Positions 1-11,118 of a stretch of 64,000 nt of DNA are shown in pieces; position 1 is the first letter of the stretch; the number at the start of each line of letters is the position of its first letter. The stretch is from Pyronema omphalodes (lineage: Eukaryota > Ascomycota > Pezizomycetes > Pezizales > Pyronemataceae). Location: positions 186,001 to 250,000 of the forward strand of contig JAJJXM010000019.1 in NCBI GenBank assembly GCA_024516155.1, in the 5' to 3' direction. A program made the position numbers and the translations under genes. The notes under the pieces are model-generated. The model saw nothing but the letters and a program-made list of their open reading frames with translations. It did no database searches and was not told the DNA's origin.

Positions 1-654
1 TCAAAGTCGGGGAAGATATTTCACACTTTGTTTCCTGACAACTTCTAAAAATTTTTAATACCGCGCTTGATTAATATTTCCTCGTCCCAATCAATTATAA
101 TTGCCCTCCTGCTTAACTTCCTCTCCGACTTCCTGCCCCAATTCCCCTGATCCACTTACTTCGTGTGCCGTACTTTGCAGCCAACCTTTCAATGACCTTA
201 TATGCACTCCCCCATGTCCTCCTCTTCCACTCCACCTTCCCATTTCCCATCTCCATAATCAAGACAAGTCCGATGTCTTGGCAGTCAAACCTCGAATTTC
301 CCGTTCTTTTTCTATACTATTCGCCGTCTCTATCCCTTCGAGCTTATAATATGTTATAAACCAGCACAAAGCAAAGGTTTTTAAGCAGGAGAGTAGAGGA
401 AAACTGATCTCCCAGATAAGTTATAGTTTACAGGAGATACTATCGAAGATCTATTTTATACTTCAACTCTTCAATCAAACATAACCACAAGCAACAGCAT
501 GATTTGACAATGCAATGACGGTCAAATAAACTGAACATGCTCTATGATTCAAGACGAGTAAAATCCAAACAAAGAAGGAAATTAGAACGCATGAGATGCG
601 TACCGGAATTGGATTAACAGCTAAACTACAACGAAACTTCACCTGCTATACAAG

Positions 655-662
655 TATAAATT
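655..662 (+). promoter_or_regulatory. TATA box of acidic-repeat copy 1
   Basis: TATAAATT lies 249 bp before the start codon at 904. The same octamer lies exactly 249 bp before the start of copy 2 (3578 to 3827), and a related TATAAAAA is found at 8507 in the fourth, partial unit. Identical placement in two diverged copies supports a core promoter with a leader of roughly 200 nt. Confidence 0.55.
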
Positions 663-903
663 CCACTTTTAAGCCTTAAACAAAAACAAATGCAAAACAA
701 ATTTCAAAGATGCCCTCAAATGTTTATATTTGTCACTGTTCACCCGGTGTTCAAAAGGACTCTCAAAGACCCAATAAAAACCGACACAACTTCCAGAGAG
801 CCGCTCTCTCTTGAACATCATCCACAAATCTCTCAGAACATCTTCACAACAGGAATCCCGCACCACATATTTTATAAGACCTATTTGATCTACCATCGCG
901 ATA

Positions 904-1776
904 ATGTCCAACAATCCCCAGGAATACATTTCTCACGACGAATCTGATCCTCAAAACGAATCTGATCCTCACAACGAATCTGATCCTCAAAACGAATCTG
1001 ATCCTCATAACGAATCCGATCCTCACAACGAATCTGATCCTCACAACGAATCCGATCCTCACAACGAATCCGATCCTCACAACGAATCCGATCCTCACAA
1101 AGAATCTGATCCTCAAAACCAAACCAATCCCACCTCCAGTCCCGAGTCCATTCTCACCGTATCCGATTCTGATCCCAGGTCCGACAGCAGCGATGAAGAA
1201 GATGATTATCCGTACTGTCTCGCTTTCGATTTCGAGCCTGTCGACATGCTAACCGAGGATCTTCCAGTATTCGAAACCCAAGCCGAGTTTCATCAATTCA
1301 TCAGCAACCGAGCCTGCGGAACAATAGACGCGGCTATGATGTACCGGCAGTGGTGGCCTTTAAATCGGGAGGTATATCCTGACAATTCGGGAACTCAGCT
1401 TTTTGATACGGTAAACGGTTATGATGATATGAGGGAGGCTTATGCTGAGGCTATGGCAGAGGCTCATGACGAGGCAAGACGGGGGAGGGTTTGTTGTGAG
1501 GCGCATGCGGAGTTGCTGGGGACTAGAAGGTATATTGCGCATCTTGCAATGGCTGCGGCTGGCAACAATGGGGGAAATGGCATGCATGGGGACGACGATG
1601 AAAATGAGGAGAGGGGGAATTATGAAGACGAAGACGAAGATGAAGAGGAAGACGAAGGTGATGAAGGGAACAACGCAGATGACGAAGGGGGCAACGAAGG
1701 TGAGGAAGGGGACAACGAATATGAGGAAGGGCCGACGAAGAAAACTCGAAGGTGGACGACGAGGACATGGATCTGA
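904..1776 (+). CDS. Acidic repeat protein, copy 1 (C-terminus shifted)
   Basis: I do not recognise this protein. The 290-residue reading starts with about eleven tandem six-residue repeats (NESDPH type), then a Ser/Asp-rich linker (SDSSDEE), then a core of about 120 residues shared with copies 2 and 3. The core includes FISNRACGT, an adjacent Trp pair, ARRGRVCCEAHA and a helix ending LAMAAA. The tail is Asp/Glu-rich. Compared with copies 2 and 3, the frame is lost near 1725-1734: the homologous tail (AAITAVTAEV, ending at a TAA at 1839-1841) continues in another frame, while the reading used here ends in an unrelated basic stretch. Either this copy lost one base and has a new C-terminus, or the base call is wrong. 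No signal peptide or membrane segment is visible. The low-complexity acidic tail would suit a nuclear or cytosolic binding protein, but that is a guess. Confidence 0.6.
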   Translation: MSNNPQEYISHDESDPQNESDPHNESDPQNESDPHNESDPHNESDPHNESDPHNESDPHNESDPHKESDPQNQTNPTSSPESILTVSDSDPRSDSSDEEDDYPYCLAFDFEPVDMLTEDLPVFETQAEFHQFISNRACGTIDAAMMYRQWWPLNREVYPDNSGTQLFDTVNGYDDMREAYAEAMAEAHDEARRGRVCCEAHAELLGTRRYIAHLAMAAAGNNGGNGMHGDDDENEERGNYEDEDEDEEEDEGDEGNNADDEGGNEGEEGDNEYEEGPTKKTRRWTTRTWI

Positions 1777-3577
1777 TAGCCGCCATCACAGCCGTTACCG
1801 CTGAGGTCAATAGCGACAATCTGATGAGAAGTCAGGAGTAAGAATGGATGGAGAAAAATGGTGAGACCAATGATCACGTGTTATGCTTGCGTTGTTAATT
1901 GTGGCGGATATCTATCTACGCAATATTTTCTGTCTTCTTTCCATCTGCACATGTACCATTAACAAGGTCTTATCATTGTTGGGCTTTGGCGTTACAAGTA
2001 TTCTGCAATATGATATGGTAATATGCTTCTACGCTACATGAATGGCTACAATTTATAAAGTTTGGTTTCTCCATGAGCTGATGGCGATCCACAGTTTTGA
2101 CCAAGCTGTCACATGAATAACGTTATAACCGCTAAAATACATGCAGAATCTAAAGATTGTTACGTGATAACCCGTTTATATATTTATAATACTATTTAGA
2201 GCACTAAAATATTTGTGGACTTAGCTAGAGACTCTCAAGTTCTACTGAATTCTTAGAAACATGTGGAGGGTGTTTGAGGTGACGTTGCCTGGTGGACCTC
2301 AAATATGGCCGCTTGTGATGCTGATGTAGCATATTGTCCTTTCTGGGACAACTAATTATTGAGATAACTGTTGTTTATACTGTTAGACTTCATGTATAAG
2401 ACGAGTGCAGGTGTAATGAGCTGCTCCAGTATCTGGTGTAGCTGAGAGTGTCAAAGCCAGGGAAATTCAGATTCAGAGCTCCCCACGGTTCGTCCAGGAC
2501 TGCGGACCAGATGGGACTATAATATGTGGACCAGTCCGGTTCGCAGCCAGGACTGTACCGGACGGATAGTGGGGGGTTTTGGAGTAATCCCCGCAAGAAC
2601 AAGAACAAGACTGGTAATAACCTCCCCCCCCCCCCCCCCCCACCCCACATTCCGCTGCACTATCTAGTTCCCCGTCTCATTGGCCATATTCCAATCAGCC
2701 CATAGTTTGTTTAAGGCTCAAAACTTCTTTTCTTCCTTCCAGCCAATGGGCATACGATACTACACATTGACTCTAATTTGATTTAATTGCTTGTGGTTCC
2801 GTTCTAGTGGTACGAACCATGACGGAAACGGATGTAATGTTTGGATTTAAAAGTCAGGATGCTTGATGTTGGGGAGATTTTTGTTTGGAAAATTCTTGTT
2901 GAGTAATATGGATTCGGATATCTTGACATGACTCGAGGTGGTTTAAGGTAGCGAGGATGATATAGATATGGATATCGAGCTGGTGAAGATTGTGAAGATT
3001 GTGTGTTCTTACATCGCTTGAATGAAGATATTCCTTTAAACTTTGTACAAGAATAATATTGTTTATTTCAGACGACAGACAATTAGTGGTATATGGTATG
3101 AATACTGGTAGATTTACAAGCATGTAGGTACGGGCTGATTGAAGTTTTTAATCGCGCGGATTTCCAGTGATGGGCCCTGGTTAAGTGAGGATGTCACTGC
3201 AAATTATAAGATGCTCTTCTTGGTCATATTGACTTTTGTTTAATTGATGCTGGTAGGCTTATATTCTGTGATTAACCGGGACAAAACGAATGGATTTGGT
3301 CAGAAGTCGACAAAAAGAACCGATCTCTTGGATAAGATATAGTAGTCAAGAGTGACTATCGGGTATCGTATTTGATCCTGCAACTTATCAATTAAACCTA
3401 ACTACTTATATAGTAGCAATAGCAAAAGTCGGTGATGCAATAACAGACGAATAGGCCGAATCATACTATATGATTCAAGACGAGCAGAATTCAAACCAAG
3501 AAGGTAATCCAACCAGCCACAGCTTATGCATAACCAAGATCCGACTAATATTTAGCAAGATGTGCCTGCAGTGAAGT

Positions 3578-3585
3578 TATAAATT
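3578..3585 (+). promoter_or_regulatory. TATA box of acidic-repeat copy 2
   Basis: TATAAATT stands 249 bp upstream of the start codon at 3827, the same spacing as in copy 1. Confidence 0.55.
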
Positions 3586-3826
3586 GCGCTTCTGTGTCCT
3601 AAAACAGAAACAAATGCAAAGCAAATTGAAGATACCCTCAGCTGGGGTTATGTTTGTCACTGTTCCCTCAGTGTTGAACAGGACCCCCAAACACCCAAGA
3701 AAATACGGGAGAACTACCAAAAAACCGCTTTTTTCGGCGCCATCCGCACAATCTTCAGGAACATCTTTATACCAAGAATCCCGCATCACACCTTTTACAA
3801 AACCTATTTGAACCACCGTCCCAACA

Positions 3827-4594
3827 ATGTCTAGCAATCGTCAGGAACCCACTCCTCACAGCCAATCCGGTCCTCAAAACCAATCCGGTCCTCAAAACCA
3901 ATCCGGTCCTCAAACCCAATTCGGTCCTCAAAACCAATCCGGTCCTCAAAACCAATCCGGTCCTCAACCCCAATCCAGTTCCCAAAATGCCCTTCCCAAC
4001 CCCGATCCCATCCTCAGCATCTTCGACCCCTACCCTGGCTCCGACAGCAGCGACGAAGAGGCCGATCCTCCATTCTGTCTCGGTTTCGATCTCAACTACG
4101 CCAACATGCGACGCGAGGATCTCCCAGATTTCGAAACCGAAGCCGAATTTCACCGCTTCATTTCCAACCGGGCCTGCGGCACATATGACGCGGCCATGAG
4201 GTACCAGCAATGGTGGCCTGTTAACCGGGAGGGAGCTTCGGATAATTCGGCGAATGAGCTCGATGAGGCGGAGGAGGGGTATGAGGATTTGAGGGACGCC
4301 TATGATGAGGCTATGACAGAGGCTCTTACGGAGGCCAGACGGGGCCGGGTTTGTTGTGAGACCCATGCGCAGATGTTGGGAACCAGGCGCTATCTGGCTC
4401 ATCTTGCAATGACTGCGGCTAGCCAAAATAAGAGATCCAGAAGCAATGGAAATGACGATGAAGATGAGGAGGGGGATGAAGAGGGGGACGAAGAAAACTC
4501 CGAGGAGGGCGACGAAGATATGGCCCCGGCTGCCGCCATCACAGCTGATACAGCTAATGTCAACGTCAACGATATGGCGGGAGGTGATGAGTAA
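3827..4594 (+). CDS. Acidic repeat protein, copy 2 (intact)
   Basis: This 255-residue protein is the best-preserved member of the local family. Residues 8-47 are six-residue repeats of the QNQSGP type (18-bp DNA units). A Ser/Asp linker (PGSDSSDEEAD) follows, then the conserved core at about 80-205: CLGFDLNY, EDLPDFETEAEFHRFISN, RACGTYDAAM, the Trp pair, ARRGRVCCETHA and LGTRRYLAHLAM. An Asp/Glu-rich tail ends in a short Ala/Thr/Asn segment. It is a single exon with no signal peptide or transmembrane segment. The core is predicted mainly helical and has three conserved Cys. I know no named domain that fits it. The reading frame is open throughout and parallels copies 1 and 3, so it is very probably a real gene; its function is unknown. 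Confidence 0.75.
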   Translation: MSSNRQEPTPHSQSGPQNQSGPQNQSGPQTQFGPQNQSGPQNQSGPQPQSSSQNALPNPDPILSIFDPYPGSDSSDEEADPPFCLGFDLNYANMRREDLPDFETEAEFHRFISNRACGTYDAAMRYQQWWPVNREGASDNSANELDEAEEGYEDLRDAYDEAMTEALTEARRGRVCCETHAQMLGTRRYLAHLAMTAASQNKRSRSNGNDDEDEEGDEEGDEENSEEGDEDMAPAAAITADTANVNVNDMAGGDE

Positions 4595-5943
4595 GAGGGG
4601 AAGGAGAAGAACGGCCAGAACATCCACCATTGGTCCTTTTTGTGCTGGGAATTGTGTCGGATATCTATTCAGGCAATGTTTTCTGCATTCTGTTTCTTTT
4701 TCTGCTTTACCTGTATATGTATTATTGGCAATCTTTTCTCTTCGCTAAGATTGTTGTTGGCTTGAATATTTATCTAGGCAATGTTTTCTGTTTCTGTTTT
4801 TCTCTCCGATGTACCATTAGCAATTCTTTCTCCGTGTTGGATTGGAGGCTTTGCAATACCTAAGCGGTATATTCATATCCCTTTACTCTACAGACATAGC
4901 TACAGTTCACGAAGTATAGTTCCTTGATTTGCCAGTGAGGATTCATAATTTAGCCAGGGGAGTGAAACAAATAACTTTATCACCGCTACAATATATGAGG
5001 AATTGTACACTGTGACAAGCCGTTCATTTATCCACAATTATATGTAGGAGGGTGAGATATTTCTGGGCTAGTTGATATAAATGGTGCGGATAGCTCTGGA
5101 CCAAGGATTTCAAAGCTTGACTGAATTCATAGAAAGATGTGGAGGTGTTTGAGGTGGCGGTATGTACCGGACCTCAAATATGGCCTCTTATGCTTCTGCT
5201 ATAACTAAATGCTATTTACAGTTTCACGCTCATATGGGAAACGTTTGTAGTAGTAATAAGCTGTGCGAGTAATTGCAGGAGCCTGGAGAGCGATGAAGCC
5301 AGAGCGGTCACCTTAAGAATAAGAGCGATAAGCAGAGCATAAAGACAAACACCACTATGTACATAAATCACACACGAATCTTGTTACAATCATAATTTCT
5401 TGCCTTCCACTCCTTGCCGTATCCTGTGAGAAACGAAGAACTCTGCAATAAAGTATGACAAAGTCAAAATATAATTACTGCTCCAAGCCATTGATGAAGT
5501 TTATCTAGAAGACAGGGAGAGAGTATCAAATATTCAATGTCAGACAATCTCTAGATGATTTCAAGATCGACTGATTTTTCCCTCATCCTAATCCGTTACA
5601 ATTTTCTTCCTGCTCAACTTCCTGCCCAATTTCCCCCAATCCACTCACTTCCTGCCACTTATTTTCCAGCCCACCTTCCACCTTCCACCGACTCCCAAAT
5701 CCACACCCTCATTTTCCCCATTTCTCCTCCTTTCCATTTCCATTTGCCATTTACTATCCCCATTACCAACGGAGGACCGAAGCCTCGTTAATCAAACCCC
5801 GAACTTCTCGTTCTTCCCATCCCATTCGCCGTCTCCGTTTCATAAGGATATCTATATTATCGCTTATAACAGTTGATTAGCCAGTACAAAGCGAGAAGAT
5901 TTGGGCAGGAGAGTAGCAAAGAACCGATCTCTTGGATAAGCTG

Positions 5944-6004
5944 TTGATTGATTGATTCATGGATTAATTCTTAAACGTTCCCAACCGCAAGGTTATGACG
6001 TGGT
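5944..6004. mobile_element. 61-bp insertion with 12-bp direct repeats
   Basis: TTGGATAAGCTG occurs at 5932-5943 and again at 6005-6016, and the 61 bp between them are missing at the equivalent place in units 1 and 2. The insert begins with short TTGA repeats. Duplications of this length are typical of target-primed retroposition, but the insert is too short to classify. Confidence 0.5.
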
Positions 6005-6189
6005 TTGGATAAGCTGTCTTTTCAAGCTAGGCTATCGGGAATTCGTTTTGATACTTCAATCCTTCAGTCAAAGTAACTAGTAGCAGCAGAAAAAGTCGGC
6101 AATGCAATAAAAGACAAATCAACCGAATCATACTTTATGATTCAAGACGCTTAGAATGAAAACCACGAAGGAAATTCAATCAGCCACAG

Positions 6190-6473
6190 AATTCCGTGTC
6201 GCTCCCACGAGTATTACTTAGTTACCGGGGTTTGTCCTCACGGAGGTATGTCCGGTGCTCAAGGTAAGTGGTCTCGCTTTCTTAATCTATGCCTTCTTAG
6301 GTGTACACAAGTGTTGGAATGTTTGGGTAAATGGTGTAGAAGATGGGGGGCCTCATTAGGTGGTTTCGGCCACGAGGACAGGATTATGACTTCTTATATC
6401 CCGCATAGGCTTTGAAGGTCTCAATCGGAGTATGATCAAAATCAATCAATAAATAAGCAAAAAAAAAACCCCC
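6190..6473 (+). mobile_element. 284-bp retroposon-like insertion with A-rich end
   Basis: CAGCCACAG at 6181-6189 is repeated at 6474-6482. Units 1 and 2 lack the intervening 284 bp. The insert ends in an A-rich run (AATAAATAAGC followed by about ten A) and then C residues, next to the second direct repeat. The poly(A)-like end and a flanking duplication of about 9 bp are what a SINE-like element or 5'-truncated retroposed transcript leaves. I see no coding sequence in it. Confidence 0.55.
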
Positions 6474-6793
6474 CAGCCACAGGAGATGCGTATGATATTT
6501 ACAAGATCCAACTAATAATATGTTGCAAACCGTCGCTTTCTGCAAAGGCAAAATACCACTTCTGAGTCCCAAAATAAAAATACATGCAAAGCAAATTTTG
6601 AAGATCCTCCCAGGGGGTTATGTTTGTCACCGTTCATCCAATGTTCAACAGGACCCCCAATACTCAATAAAAGCCGGCAAAGCTCCCAGAGAACCGCTCT
6701 TTCTCCAGCATCATCCGCACATCCGTCAGCAACATCTTTACATCAAGAATCCCGCATCACACCTTTTACAAAGCCTATTTAAACTACCAACCG

Positions 6794-7648
6794 ATGACCA
6801 TGTCCAACGATCTTCAGGAATCCATTCCTCACCACGAACCTGTTCCTCACAACCAATCTGGTACTCACAACGAAGCTGTTCCTCACAATCAATCCGGTCC
6901 TCAAAACCAGTCGGTTCCTCAAAACCAGTCGGTTCCTCAAAACCAATCCGTTCCTCAGAGCCAGTTAATTTCTCAGAACCAGTTCATTCCTCAACCCCAA
7001 TCCAGTTCCCAAAATGCCCTCCCCAACCCCGAGCCCATCCTCAGCATCTTCGACCCCTACCCCGGCTCCGACAACAGCGACGAAGAGGCCGATCCTCCAT
7101 TCTGTCTCGGTTTTGATCTCAACTACGTCAACATGCGACGCGAAGATCTCCCAGATTTCGAAACCGAAGCCGAATTTCACCGCTTCATTTCTAACCGGGC
7201 CTGCGGCACATATGACGCGGCCATGAGGTACCAGTAATGGTGGCCTGTTAACCGGGAGGGAGCTTCGGATAATTCGGCGAATGAGCTCGATGAGGCGGAG
7301 GAGGGGTATGAAGATTTGAGGGACGCCTATGATGAGGCTATGACAGAGGCTCTTACGGAGGCCAGACGGGGAAGGGTTTGTTGTGAGGCCCATGCGCAGA
7401 TGTTGGGTACCAGGCGCTATCTGGCTCATCTTGCAATGGCTAGAGCTGGGAATAATGGGGGGGATGACATGCATGGGGACGACCATGAAGATGGGGAGGA
7501 GAGCGGTGATGAAGAGGGGGACGAAGAAAACCCCGAGGAGGACGAAGAAAACCCCGAGGAGGACGAGGAAGAAATCGTTTCTGCCGCCAATAGCGCAGCA
7601 ATTACTGCCGAGATCGACAGCAACAATATTATGGGAAGTGGGGAATAG
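6794..7648 (+). pseudogene. Acidic repeat protein, copy 3 (stop codon in core)
   Basis: This copy has the same architecture as copy 2: six-residue repeats (QNQSVP type) over residues 8-60, the Ser/Asp linker, the conserved core and an acidic tail. A TAA at 7235-7237 interrupts it exactly where copy 2 has CAA (Gln before the Trp pair). The same frame then continues open from 7238 to the stop ending at 7648, so one C-to-T change separates it from a 284-residue protein. The ATG at 6800 is the one aligned with copies 1 and 2. At the position of the TATA box of the other copies (about 6548) the sequence reads GCAAAATACC, so the promoter seems decayed too. If transcribed it would yield a protein of about 147 residues without the second half of the core. 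Confidence 0.7.
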
Positions 7649-8289
7649 GCATCGAGGGCGAAGCAGAACGGTCAAAACATCAACCTCTAGTTACGTTTAT
7701 GCTTGGAATGTCAGTGGATATTCATCCAAGCAATGTTTTCTGTCTTCGTTCCATCTACATATGTACCATTAGCAATCTCTTCTGTTTGTTCGTCTTGGTG
7801 TTTGTTGGCTTGGAGGTGTTATAATATTTATGCCGAATAATAACATCCTTAATCTTCTCTATAATTATCGCTACAGTTAACTTTAGTTCCTCTCAATTTG
7901 TTAGTGATGATATATAATGTTGCCTGGGAGGTGACACAAATAACTTCATAATCGCTAAAACACATGAAAAATTGTAAAGACTGTGATGTGATAACCCGTT
8001 CCCTTATCTGTAGTACCATGTAGGATACTGAGATGTTGCTAGGCTATTCGACATAAAGTTTGCGCACAGTGCTACATAAGCCGAAGATTTCGAAACTCAA
8101 ATGCATTCACAGAAACATATGGAGTGTGTTTAGTTTAAGGTGAGGGTGCCTGTCGGACCGGAAATATAGCCGCTTATAGAATTTTTTTCCCTTCTTGGGC
8201 AACTGGACATTACAATAACTATTATTTGTAATGTCAGGCTGATGTATAAGACGTGTGTAGTAGTATTTTTCTCCCTCCTCGCCTCAGCC

Positions 8290-8560
8290 AGGAAGCAACG
8301 AAAAAGTGTTCTAACACAGTCTGACAAAGCCAGAGACAAAGCCAAATCGAGGGAGAAGATTTCAAGAGATCCTAGTATAAAACGAATCATACTCTATGAT
8401 TCTCGACGAATAGTCTTCCAACCAAGCAGGAAACCAAACCAACCACAAGCGATGCGTCAACGAAATCACAGTAACACATAGCAAAATTTCCTCTGCTGAA
8501 ACGGGATATAAAAAATTCTACTTTCTAAAATGAAAATACATGCAAAAAACCAAATGATAT
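8290..8560 (+). repeat. Partial fourth array unit (promoter fragment)
   Basis: The stretch repeats the upstream part of the array unit: the ATGATTC-containing block near 8395, matched at 545, 3470 and 6138, then a TATAAAAA box at 8507-8514 and the start of a leader resembling 655-700. The match then fades, with no coding region after it. The array therefore ends about 100 bp beyond the 3' end of the convergent ADE2 gene. Confidence 0.6.
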
Positions 8561-8624
8561 ATAAAACTATTTCACCAAAACAATGCGCCATCTACATACC
8601 AACAACTTGTCTCCTATCTCCATT

Positions 8625-10457
8625 TTACTTCTTAACCACATAATCCTCCCAACCTCCAACTTCAAGCTTCTCAATCTTCACATTAACCTCCGCCTCCATA
8701 TCCTCGACATATTGCTGAAGCTTCGTTCTCAAGGTTCTTCCGAGAGGTGAATCCTCCGCAGAAATAATGCGAAGCGCCAACAACGCCGCATTAGTAGAGT
8801 TATTGATAGCGACAGTAGCCACGGGGACACCACGGGGCATTTGTACGATACTATGAAGCGAGTCTACACCATCCAATACAGAGCCCTTGACAGGGACTCC
8901 AATAACGGGGAGGGTGCACATAGCTGCAACCATACCGGGAAGATGGGCGGCACCTCCGGCTCCAGCGATGATTGCCTTTAATCCTCTTGCGCGGGCCTCC
9001 TTGGCGAAGGTGTTCATGCGGTCAGGGGTTCTGTGGGCGGAGACAATGGTAACTTCGAAGTCGACACCGAATTTCTTGAGGATTTCAGCTCCGGCTTTCA
9101 TAACAGGGAGGTCGGAGTCAGAGCCCATGATGATGGCAACGACGGGCTTCTTCTCCTTGGTAGAAGGTGCCTCTCCGGCAACAACGGAAGAGCTGCCAGA
9201 TTTCTCGTTGTCGAACATCTCGATCAAGGGAGCGACCTGGTACTCGGCCTCAGACATGGAACCGGCGACGACGGTTACGTGACCCATCTTACGGCCGGGC
9301 TTGGCCTCTCCCTTTCCGTAAAGGTGGACGGTAGCTCCCTTGACGGACAAAGCCTCGCGGGCAATCTTAAGGGTGGGGGGACCGAGGAGGTTAAGCATGA
9401 TAGCGTTGGTGGAGGGGGTAGCGAAGGCAGCGGAGTGCTGGAGGAGAGGAAGTCCAGTGATAGCACGGATGTGAGCCTCGTACTGAGAGGTAGGGCAGGC
9501 CTCAATGGTGTAGTGACCAGAGTTGTGGGGACGGGGAGCAAGCTCGTTGATTAACAAAGAACCATCCTCCAACAAGAACATCTCAACACCGAAGATACCA
9601 GCACCCCAGAAGGACTTGACGGCCTTCTCGGCGAGGCGGCGGGCCTGCTCACGGGTACCCTCGGGGACACGGGCAGGAGCGTAGACAAGCTTGCAGATGT
9701 TGTCTTCGTGGACAGTCTCGACGGTGGGGTAGGAGATGACTTCTCCGTCCTTGGTGCGGACAACCATGACGGCGAGCTCCTTGACGAAGCGGGCCCATTT
9801 CTCAGCGTAGAGAGGGCGGTCCTTAAGGGCCTCGAGAGCTCCGGGAATGGCGGAGGCATCCTTAACGACGTAGTTTCCACGTCCATCGTAGGCCAAGGTG
9901 CGGGACTTCAACATGTAGGGGTATCCGAGCTTGTTTCCAACGTCGGCAAGAGATTCGGGGGTGGACTCGACGGCGAGGGACTCGGCGGTGTCAGCTCCGG
10001 CTTCGATCAAGTGGGCCTTCTGAAGGTATTTGTCCTGGATGACACGGACGGTTTTCCATGAGGGCTGAAGCTATTCGGTGGTCAGTAGCAAAATTTCGGT
10101 GAGTTCTGGTGATGATGTGAGTACCTCAACCTGGCCGTCAATCTCCTCCAACACCTTGGTGTCGATGTGCTCAATCTCGTAGGTGATAACATCGCACTCC
10201 TTTGCGAGGGCGCGGATAGACTCAGCGTTGGAGAAAGAGCCGTTAACATGCTCGTGAAGGGCGTTGATTTGCTTCGCAGGAGCACCGGGAGCGTCAAGAA
10301 TTACGGTTTGGATGTTGAGACGGTGAGCAGCCTCGACCATCATACGGCCGAGCTTTTTTTCGCATTGCAGTCAGCAACAAAAAGGTCAAGATATATCTGG
10401 AGTAGTTCGCGATCTCACCTGGCCTCCTCCGAGAATTCCAACTTTGCGAGTGTCCAT
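8625..10457 (-). CDS. ADE2: Phosphoribosylaminoimidazole carboxylase
   Basis: This bifunctional-type AIR carboxylase of de novo purine synthesis converts AIR to CAIR in the cytosol. Three exons fit: 10457-10419, 10352-10125 and 10070-8625 (introns of 66 and 54 bp, GT-AG), giving 570 residues, close to the 571 of yeast Ade2. The N-terminal ATP-grasp (PurK-like) part opens with [17 protein letters not shown] and includes [11 protein letters not shown] and [12 protein letters not shown]. The C-terminal PurE-like domain starts near residue 397, with GSDSD (405-409), SAHRTP (about 433) and [10 protein letters not shown] (about 460). All catalytic motifs I know for the family are present. The gene is convergent with the acidic-repeat array at its 3' end, and the organism should be prototrophic at this step. 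Confidence 0.95.
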
Positions 10458-11118
10458 TTTGGGCGTTTGGAAAGAGGAAGTTGTGGAGAGACGCCTAACT
10501 CGCGATGGCGGGGTAAATCTGCAGCAGAGGTGGGGCGTCCATCGAGAGCGCGAACTTTTCGACGCTAGAGACCGCGTTAGTCATTTAAGGTTAACAACTA
10601 GCCTAAAGAGGTACAAAGTCCAAGATTCATGAGATGGCACTAAAAAAAATGAGATGCCGACACCGGAGACCAGAGGCCACGGGGCAGTGTCCACTGTCTG
10701 AGTGTCTGTGGTTTTATTCCTGAGAATTTGAAAGGGGGTTACGTCACATTTTGAGGTAAAGATTAACTTTATTGAAATGTATGTCACTCGACTGACAAGA
10801 AAACAAATTTCAAAAAGAAAAAAAATCATTTCCCCATTTAATCCCAGTGCGCCAATCCTATCCCATCCCATCCAAACTCCAGAAAGCGAACAAAAAAGAA
10901 AAGGAAAAAAAAAATAAAAAAAAAAAACCCCCCAAAACAACACCAAAACAGTCGCCAACCGAAAACTCCTCTCCTAATCTTCCCTATCAACACCAGCCTG
11001 CAAATCAGATTTTACCCTCCTGCGTCTCCTCTGTTTCTTCTTCGGCTCCGGTTCCAGTTCCGAGAAATTACTTGAAGGGGTTATCTCTGCCTTCTGTGTC
11101 TATAAACAAGTCAGCTTC

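Larger units (their letters stand above)
60..2660 (+). repeat. Tandem unit 1 of the acidic-repeat-protein array
   Basis: This segment, with the units starting near 3290 and 5540, forms a direct array with a period of about 2.9 kb; the homologous start codons lie at 904, 3827 and 6800. Shared landmarks include the pyrimidine-rich leader at 100-340, matched at 5590-5840, a GATAAG-containing block near 415, matched near 3330 and 5935, a TATA box, the coding region and a conserved 3' flank. Unit boundaries are approximate because they were judged by eye. A C tract at about 2626-2640 lies near the end of the unit. Confidence 0.8.
3290..5400 (+). repeat. Tandem unit 2 of the acidic-repeat-protein array
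   Basis: This is the second copy of the array unit. It begins with the block around 3320-3520 (GATAAG block, then the motif around 3464 shared with 480-560 and 6120-6170) and runs through the gene to a 3' flank that parallels 1860-2300. The pyrimidine-rich leader seen in units 1 and 3 is missing or strongly diverged here. 2660-3290, between units 1 and 2, holds no gene that I can support. Confidence 0.75.
5540..8290 (+). repeat. Tandem unit 3 of the acidic-repeat-protein array
   Basis: This third unit carries two insertions absent from units 1 and 2, each flanked by direct repeats: 5944-6004 between 12-bp repeats, and 6190-6473 between 9-bp repeats. Its coding core is nearly identical to unit 2 (about a dozen differences over roughly 330 bp), so units 2 and 3 are the youngest duplication, while unit 1 is older. 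Confidence 0.75.
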
